Assembly: GCA_964428905.1 (NCBI GenBank)
Contig: CAYSAA010000203.1
Span: 1 to 8,698 of the forward strand
Length of the DNA stretch: 8,698 nucleotides
From: CAYSAA01 sp964428905
GTDB taxonomy: Bacteria; Atribacterota; Phoenicimicrobiia; Phoenicimicrobiales; Stramentimicrobiaceae
Direction of reading: 5' to 3'
Part shown: piece by piece, positions 6,769-8,698 of the stretch
How positions within the stretch are numbered: position 1 is the stretch's first letter
Layout: the number at the start of each line of letters is the position of its first letter
Translations under genes and position numbers: made by a program
Notes under the pieces: generated by a model
The model's input: the letters and a program-made list of their open reading frames with translations, nothing else
What the model was told of the DNA's origin: nothing
Databases searched by the model: none

Positions 6769-7709
6769 AATTCTCCCAATCCTAACTCTATAAAGTATTT
6801 TTTAGCTCCCGGGTGCAAAGGAATGGCCGTTTTTACACCATTTTCTGGTAGTAACAGTTTGGCAGATGGATGTACATTATGTAATTCCTCGGCATTCTCA
6901 AATAATGTTTTCGTTAATTGGTAAGCAGTTTCTTCATCAATCTCAGCATTGATCACAACATCATTACCAACTTGAATGGTTGGGACATCTTCATCTTGTC
7001 CCTTATAGGTTCCGGCAGGAATCACCCCTGCAATGTAGTATCCGTATTCAGCGGTCAATTTTTCAATAATATCTTCATCGATTGGCACAAAATATACATC
7101 CCGTACTGCAGTTACTTCCTGAACTGCCGAACCCGGGTAAGAAAAATTCCAGAAAAGTGCATCAATATTCCTATCCTTCATAGCCTGAGCAGCTTCCGGT
7201 TGGGAGTAATAACTTACCTGCATATCATCATAGGACATACCAGCTGCTTCTATAATCAATCTGGCCATTGTTTCGCATCCGCTTCCGGGGGCATCCACAG
7301 ACACTTTTTTCCCTGCTAAATCCCGTACAGATTTGATTTCAGGATCGATACTGATAAAATGCTGGGGTGCGGGATACATGGAAAATAATGCATAAATAGG
7401 TTGTTTGTCATTTTCAAACTGTACCTGACCATGATAGGCTTTAAAAGCGACATCACCCATCGCCATCCCAAGTTGAACTTCATTGCTTCCAGTCAATCGA
7501 CAATTCTCAACCGACGCGGCCGTCGATTCTGCAGTTGCATCAACATCAAGCAATCTAGTCCATAAATCAGCCATGGCACCACCCAGAGGATAATATGTTC
7601 CTCCCGGGCTACCTGTGCCAAACGTAATATAGGTCTGTGCCAGACTGAATCCCGCAAAAATTGACATCATTAGCAAGGTTGTTAACAAAATGCCTATTAA
7701 TTTTCTCAT
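6759..7709 (-). CDS. TRAP transporter solute receptor, TAXI family
   Basis: Extracytoplasmic solute-binding protein (316 aa) that captures the substrate and hands it to the fused permease. Residues 1-24 are a signal peptide (MRK, hydrophobic core, SLA before Gln25). TAXI features follow: FGTGSPGGTYYPLGGAMADLW at about 30-50, the region ENCRLTGSNEVQLGMAMGDVA near 68-87, and DAPGSGCETMAR at 139-150. There is no lipobox Cys, so the mature protein should be free, which makes most sense in a periplasm. The start has an excellent AGGAGG site six bases before ATG. Characterised TAXI proteins bind glutamate, 2-oxoglutarate or related acids as far as I recall; the ligand here is not shown by sequence. 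Its end overlaps the DUF1850 start by 10 bp. Confidence 0.95.
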   Translation of the reverse strand: MRKLIGILLTTLLMMSIFAGFSLAQTYITFGTGSPGGTYYPLGGAMADLWTRLLDVDATAESTAASVENCRLTGSNEVQLGMAMGDVAFKAYHGQVQFENDKQPIYALFSMYPAPQHFISIDPEIKSVRDLAGKKVSVDAPGSGCETMARLIIEAAGMSYDDMQVSYYSQPEAAQAMKDRNIDALFWNFSYPGSAVQEVTAVRDVYFVPIDEDIIEKLTAEYGYYIAGVIPAGTYKGQDEDVPTIQVGNDVVINAEIDEETAYQLTKTLFENAEELHNVHPSAKLLLPENGVKTAIPLHPGAKKYFIELGLGEFCK

Positions 7710-7842
7710 CTTTTTCCTCCTATAATTATTTTTTTAATTTGTATATAAAACTAAAATCAGCTCTTCTGTTTGAATTTTTCGTATCACCTCCTATCTCTTT
7801 TTCCTTTTCGATAGGCTAGTTATTATATTTAAGCAAATAATA
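7710..7842 (-). promoter_or_regulatory. Leader between aminomutase and TAXI receptor: possible -10 box, orphan ribosome site, small hairpin
   Basis: Gene-free 133 bp. On the minus strand a perfect TATAAT (7827-7822) follows the aminomutase stop, but its best -35 (TTATTA at 16-bp spacing) matches only three of six, so a promoter is tentative. Downstream stands a full AGGAGGTGAT (7792-7783) with no ATG, GTG or TTG at workable distance. CCTATC (7790-7795) and GATAGG (7810-7815) form a 6-bp inverted repeat with a 14-base purine/pyrimidine-biased loop touching that site. The true receptor ribosome site lies about 70 bases further on. I see no hairpin with T-tract here, so read-through from the aminomutase is possible. 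Confidence 0.35.
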
Positions 7843-8698
7843 TTAATAATAGTACCAAATCGTCTGATATTCTTCAATATCCTCTCCACGGTCTTTCAGT
7901 TCTATTAAGTAGTCATAGATGGAGATATCCTGATAGACATAAGGTTCTACAGGTGCAATTCCCTTTTCCCAGGGATGCCACAGGTAAACCCTTCTTCCAT
8001 CCTCGGTGATAGCGATTAACTCCCTATCCTGACCGGCTCTCACATGATTTTTGCCCAGGCGAGGTACATTGAATACCGGCTCATCAGTCCGAAAGATACC
8101 AGGTATAAGGCGGGCTTCTTCTTTACGTTCTTGCCAAAGACGTGCTACCGGAATTAAATAATCCTTATGTTCGGCCTTTCCCTTTGGATAGAAGGTATAA
8201 TAGGGATCAACACCAGCTTTTTTCATATTAATTCTAGTTGATACAGTCTGAAACCTACGACTGGTTTCCAGAGTAAAGACCTGTTGATTATAAACATAGA
8301 TTCCCCTTTTTCTTAATTTAGTAACGGCCTCAGCTAACTCCGGGGTAATCTCAGACGCACTTTCAATATGGGTGACCACACAAATATTTCTTTTGCCCGG
8401 TTCGATATAACTGGCTAATATGTCTGCCAATTTTTCCGTTATTCTTTGAGGAAGTGTTACCAAAACTCGACTACCCCATCTAACGTTAATAATATATTCC
8501 ATTTGATTAAATTTATTCATAATATATTCAATGCGTTTATCACTTAAAGCAAATGGATCACCGCCAGTTACCAATACATCGGTCATAGCAGAATGCTTGC
8601 CAAACCATTGCAAAGCCCTATCTAATGATTCCTTGCTGGGCATCCCCTCCGGCATCATCGGCCCGGTAATTTCCCAATTTCTCTGACAATAAACACAA
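7843..8698 (-). CDS. eam: KamA-family radical SAM/PLP aminomutase, probable glutamate 2,3-aminomutase (5' end off-window)
   Basis: C-terminal 284 residues of a radical SAM, PLP-dependent amino acid 2,3-aminomutase. The visible part opens at the cluster motif as CVYCQRNWEI: these are the second and third cysteines of CxxxCxxC, and the Arg two residues after the last one matches LAM Arg134, the carboxylate binder. Next come VTGGDPFALSD (SAM-binding glycine region) and INVRWGSRVLVTLPQRIT, equivalent to the LAM segment IRIGSR..VVLPQRIT. The PLP lysine is in NVPRLGK (codon 8050-8052), one residue shorter than LAM PGGGGK. LAM Asp293 aligns without gaps from PYY to Lys (8182-8184), and LAM Asp330 to Asn (8068-8070). 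The Lys/Asn pair is what I recall for glutamate 2,3-aminomutase, which makes beta-glutamate. The frame is open past the internal ATG at 8658, so that Met is not the start. Confidence 0.85.
   Translation of the reverse strand, partial: CVYCQRNWEITGPMMPEGMPSKESLDRALQWFGKHSAMTDVLVTGGDPFALSDKRIEYIMNKFNQMEYIINVRWGSRVLVTLPQRITEKLADILASYIEPGKRNICVVTHIESASEITPELAEAVTKLRKRGIYVYNQQVFTLETSRRFQTVSTRINMKKAGVDPYYTFYPKGKAEHKDYLIPVARLWQERKEEARLIPGIFRTDEPVFNVPRLGKNHVRAGQDRELIAITEDGRRVYLWHPWEKGIAPVEPYVYQDISIYDYLIELKDRGEDIEEYQTIWYYY

Noticed and set aside
8656..8658. ATG at 8658 as the start of the aminomutase
   Set aside because: The frame continues upstream to the window edge and encodes the cluster motif CVYCQRNWEI; the Met is internal.
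1..8698. tRNA, rRNA, CRISPR arrays, insertion sequences or prophage pieces
   Set aside because: No cloverleaf, repeat-spacer pattern, transposase or terminal repeats were seen; base use looks even along the window.

Overview
The window is an AT-rich stretch of a strictly anaerobic bacterium in which every gene I can support lies on the minus strand. The evidence for anaerobiosis is an oxygen-sensitive four-subunit 2-oxoacid:ferredoxin oxidoreductase, an acetate kinase and a KamA-type radical SAM aminomutase. The gene style (strong AGGAGG ribosome sites, overlapping genes) fits an amino-acid or organic-acid fermenter. The TRAP solute receptor has a plain signal peptide and no lipobox cysteine, which suggests an outer membrane (for example Halanaerobiia, Synergistota or Atribacterota) more than a classical single-membrane clostridium. 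I cannot name the taxon from sequence alone.

Read in the direction of transcription (right to left), the window starts inside a KamA-family aminomutase (8698-7843, N-terminus off-window). Two substrate-pocket positions carry Lys and Asn where lysine 2,3-aminomutase has two Asp, the pair I recall for glutamate 2,3-aminomutase. A 133-bp gap follows, with an orphan Shine-Dalgarno sequence and a small inverted repeat. Next comes a TAXI-type TRAP uptake system: secreted solute receptor (7709-6759), DUF1850 membrane-anchored protein (6768-6235) and fused 4TM/12TM permease (6242-4242). A perfect 16-bp hairpin plus T-tract, with the form of an intrinsic terminator, lies inside the first codons of the DUF1850 gene, immediately after the receptor stop codon.

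A second transcription unit starts in the 100-bp gap at 4142-4241. It has a good sigma-70 promoter and operator-like repeats over the start site. It encodes a GntR-family regulator, then korD, korA, korB and korC, with 1-bp, 4-bp and 8-bp overlaps or a 2-bp gap between neighbours, and then acetate kinase, which runs off the left edge.

As a whole the region can be read as a glutamate/2-oxoacid module: a probable glutamate aminomutase, a TAXI carboxylate or amino-acid importer, an oxidoreductase turning a 2-oxoacid such as 2-oxoglutarate into an acyl-CoA, and a kinase for ATP formation. The individual family assignments are strong. The shared substrate is inference.
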